A stretch of 5,086 bases of DNA from Candidatus Zambryskiibacteriota bacterium (lineage in GTDB: Bacteria; Patescibacteriota; Minisyncoccia; Phycocordibacterales; Zambryskibacteraceae), in the NCBI GenBank assembly GCA_024654145.1, contig JANLIM010000059.1:1-5086 (forward strand), given 5' to 3'. The notes below the pieces were generated by a model. That model made no database searches and was not told the origin of the DNA. It was given only the letters and a program-made list of their open reading frames with translations. The first letter of the stretch is position 1, and each line of letters starts with the position of its first letter. Positions 3,680 through 5,086 of the stretch are shown one piece after another. Made by a program: the position numbers and the translations under genes.

Positions 3680-5086
3680 TTGGCCACCTCTACTGCTTCG
3701 TCGAAGGAGATTGAAAGTAATTTGGAAATACCATTCCCAGTCATAGTTACACCATAAATAACGCCCGCGCGGCTCATGGTCTCGCGGTTGTGGGTGATAA
3801 GAATCAGCTGGGAATGCTTTGAGAGCATTTCTACCAAGTCTCCATATTTCTTGGAATTGGATTCGTCTAGCGCGGCGTCAGTCTCGTCGAGAATAATAAA
3901 CGGTGGAGGATTCACCTGAGAGATTGCAAAGATAAAAGCGATAGAAGTGAGAGCTCTCTCTCCACCTGAAAGCATCATAAGACCGCGAATCTTTTTCTGG
4001 GGCAGGCTGATCTTGATCTCCAGGCCTTCCTCCTTCGCCTCGCTGGAGCCTTCCAGGGCGGAAGCGGGCTCTAATAACTCCTCATCTTCTAACTCTATCG
4101 GCTTCTTTATTGTTTCCTTTACCAACACCAATTGCGCTTCCCCGCCTCCGAACATTTTGGTAAAGAGTTTGTCGAAATTTTTATTGATATTCTCTACCCC
4201 TGTTTTAAATTCTGTAAAAAGTCGTTCTTCGAGGTCTTTGATCAAGTCCTTCAAAGTTTCCGCAGACTTCTCCAGATCCAAAAGCTCGCGCGCTAGAAAT
4301 GCATCACGCTCCGAAGTCTCCAAATGCTCCTTCTTGAGCTCCTCTCCTCCGGTCATACTCGAATCTTCAAGTCTTAGCTTGTTCTTCTCCAGGGCACGCT
4401 TGCGCTCATTTTGCATTTCTCTCGGCTCGTTCTTTAAATCCTCTTCATTAATTAAAAGCTCTTTGAATTGGAGCGCCTGGGTACCTACAAGATGTCCCAC
4501 TTCTTCCAGAGTACGTTTGAATTCCGCCTCCTCAATATTGAGTCTTTCCTCCTGAGATTTGAGAAGGTTAAGCTTGGAAAGAATTTCATTTTCCTCCGAC
4601 ATGATTCTGAATACAGCAATCTGTGCAGAATTATCGGAGTCCTTGGCTTTCTCGACATCTTTCTTGAGCCCTTCGTAATCTTCTTGGAGCTTCTTTTCTT
4701 TGGCTTCAGCCTCTTTAAACTTCTGCTCAACCTCTACCTTCTCTTGAGAAAGCTCGTTTAGAGCCTTCTCGGCTTCTGCAATTACGGTTGAAGATGCAGA
4801 CTCTCGGCGTTCTTTCAGAAAAGTGAGGAATCTGCTTTTAATCTTTTCCAGAACTCCTGGTTGTTCGGATTCATTTTCAATCTCCTTATAAAGCGCCTCG
4901 ACATCTTTGAGAGGTATGACCTTGTGCTCGTCTGACTGAGCCAGCTCCTCCTGCTTCTTGATAATCCTCTCCTGAGCGTCAATTAAACCTTCGACCTTGC
5001 CTAGTTCCCTACCCGATGCATCCTTAAGTGCACGGGCGTGAGAAAGCTCCTTCTCAAGCTCTAAGATAAGGTATTCTTTCTTCTCC
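3676..5086 (-). CDS. smc: Chromosome segregation ATPase SMC, C-terminal part (5' end outside window)
   Basis: SMC proteins dimerise, bind ATP between their heads and organise and separate chromosomes, usually with ScpA/ScpB. The frame is open to the window edge, giving 469 residues of the C-terminal part. Fragment residues 1-55 and ~95-290 are Glu/Lys-rich coiled coil. FDKLFTKMFGGGEAQL (~304-319) begins the C-terminal head. An acidic insert follows (~328-356), then signature LSGGE (372-376), Walker B FIILDETD with D-loop AALDE (396-407), and the switch histidine in ITHN (H432). YGVTM...GISKLLSI closes the fold as in other SMCs. Between the coils, residues 56-95 (VIPLKDVEALY, PGVLEKIKSRFLTFL) form a short Pro-containing segment where a ~150-aa hinge would be expected, and the arm from there to the head is ~210 residues, shorter than in typical SMC. 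RecN or Rad50-like ATPases are less likely given the YGVTM end. Confidence 0.93.
   Translation of the reverse strand, partial: EKKEYLILELEKELSHARALKDASGRELGKVEGLIDAQERIIKKQEELAQSDEHKVIPLKDVEALYKEIENESEQPGVLEKIKSRFLTFLKERRESASSTVIAEAEKALNELSQEKVEVEQKFKEAEAKEKKLQEDYEGLKKDVEKAKDSDNSAQIAVFRIMSEENEILSKLNLLKSQEERLNIEEAEFKRTLEEVGHLVGTQALQFKELLINEEDLKNEPREMQNERKRALEKNKLRLEDSSMTGGEELKKEHLETSERDAFLARELLDLEKSAETLKDLIKDLEERLFTEFKTGVENINKNFDKLFTKMFGGGEAQLVLVKETIKKPIELEDEELLEPASALEGSSEAKEEGLEIKISLPQKKIRGLMMLSGGERALTSIAFIFAISQVNPPPFIILDETDAALDESNSKKYGDLVEMLSKHSQLILITHNRETMSRAGVIYGVTMTGNGISKLLSISFDEAVEVAK

Noticed and set aside
3947..4555. 202-aa plus-strand reading frame, very Ser-rich
   Set aside because: It is a shadow of the Glu/Lys-rich smc coiled coil, whose codons read as Ser/Phe/Leu on the opposite strand.
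4600..4602. ATG at 4602 as the smc start
   Set aside because: It lies mid-coil; the same frame continues upstream with typical SMC coil to base 5086, so it is an internal methionine.
4485..4730. 81-aa basic minus-strand frame, considered as evidence of an smc frameshift
   Set aside because: The smc frame stays open and coiled-coil-like from 4602 to the window edge, so no frameshift is needed; the basic frame is an out-of-frame shadow.

Overview
This window looks like a piece of a small bacterial chromosome, most plausibly from a Patescibacteria/CPR (Parcubacteria-like) lineage. That assignment is inference. It rests on the style of the SMC C-terminal head (an acidic insert before the signature motif, and 'NPPPF' before Walker B), short coiled-coil arms with no recognisable hinge, a RAYT-type transposase bounded by perfect palindromes, and four tRNA genes none of which encodes its CCA end. 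The genetic code appears standard.

Layout. Bases 1-571 hold a divergent tRNA cluster: Leu(UAA) and Cys(GCA) on the minus strand, Lys(CUU) and Leu(UAG) on the plus strand. A shared promoter region lies between the pairs (305-376) and an intrinsic terminator follows the minus pair (59-79). A perfect hairpin abuts the 3' end of tRNA-Cys. Bases 576-2525 encode a compact RNase R (rnr) whose GTG start lies only four bases after the tRNA-Leu(UAG) 3' end. No Shine-Dalgarno can fit there, so the gene is probably co-transcribed with the tRNAs and freed as a near-leaderless mRNA by tRNA 3' processing. A hairpin at 2527-2557 closes rnr and also the convergent 109-aa hypothetical gene (2542-2871), which has an excellent ribosome binding site. 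Bases 2933-3651 are a self-contained mobile unit: a HUH/Y1 (IS200-like, REP-associated) transposase between two near-identical perfect palindromes, with the transposase stop codon inside one of them. Bases 3676-5086 encode the C-terminal ~469 residues of an SMC chromosome-segregation ATPase, whose N-terminus lies beyond the window.

How it fits together. tRNA supply, RNA turnover (RNase R) and chromosome organisation (SMC) are core functions. The stretch between the rnr and smc stops is accessory: a G+C-richer orphan gene and a visibly A+T-rich transposase unit. The element sits 24 bases beyond the smc stop. It cuts into a start codon that overlaps the smc stop (ATGA), so it may have destroyed or replaced a gene once translationally coupled to smc.

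I do not see a defence system, CRISPR array or other multi-gene novelty. The most unusual signals are the tRNA-rnr junction, the palindrome/coding overlap of the transposase unit, and the apparently hinge-less SMC arm.
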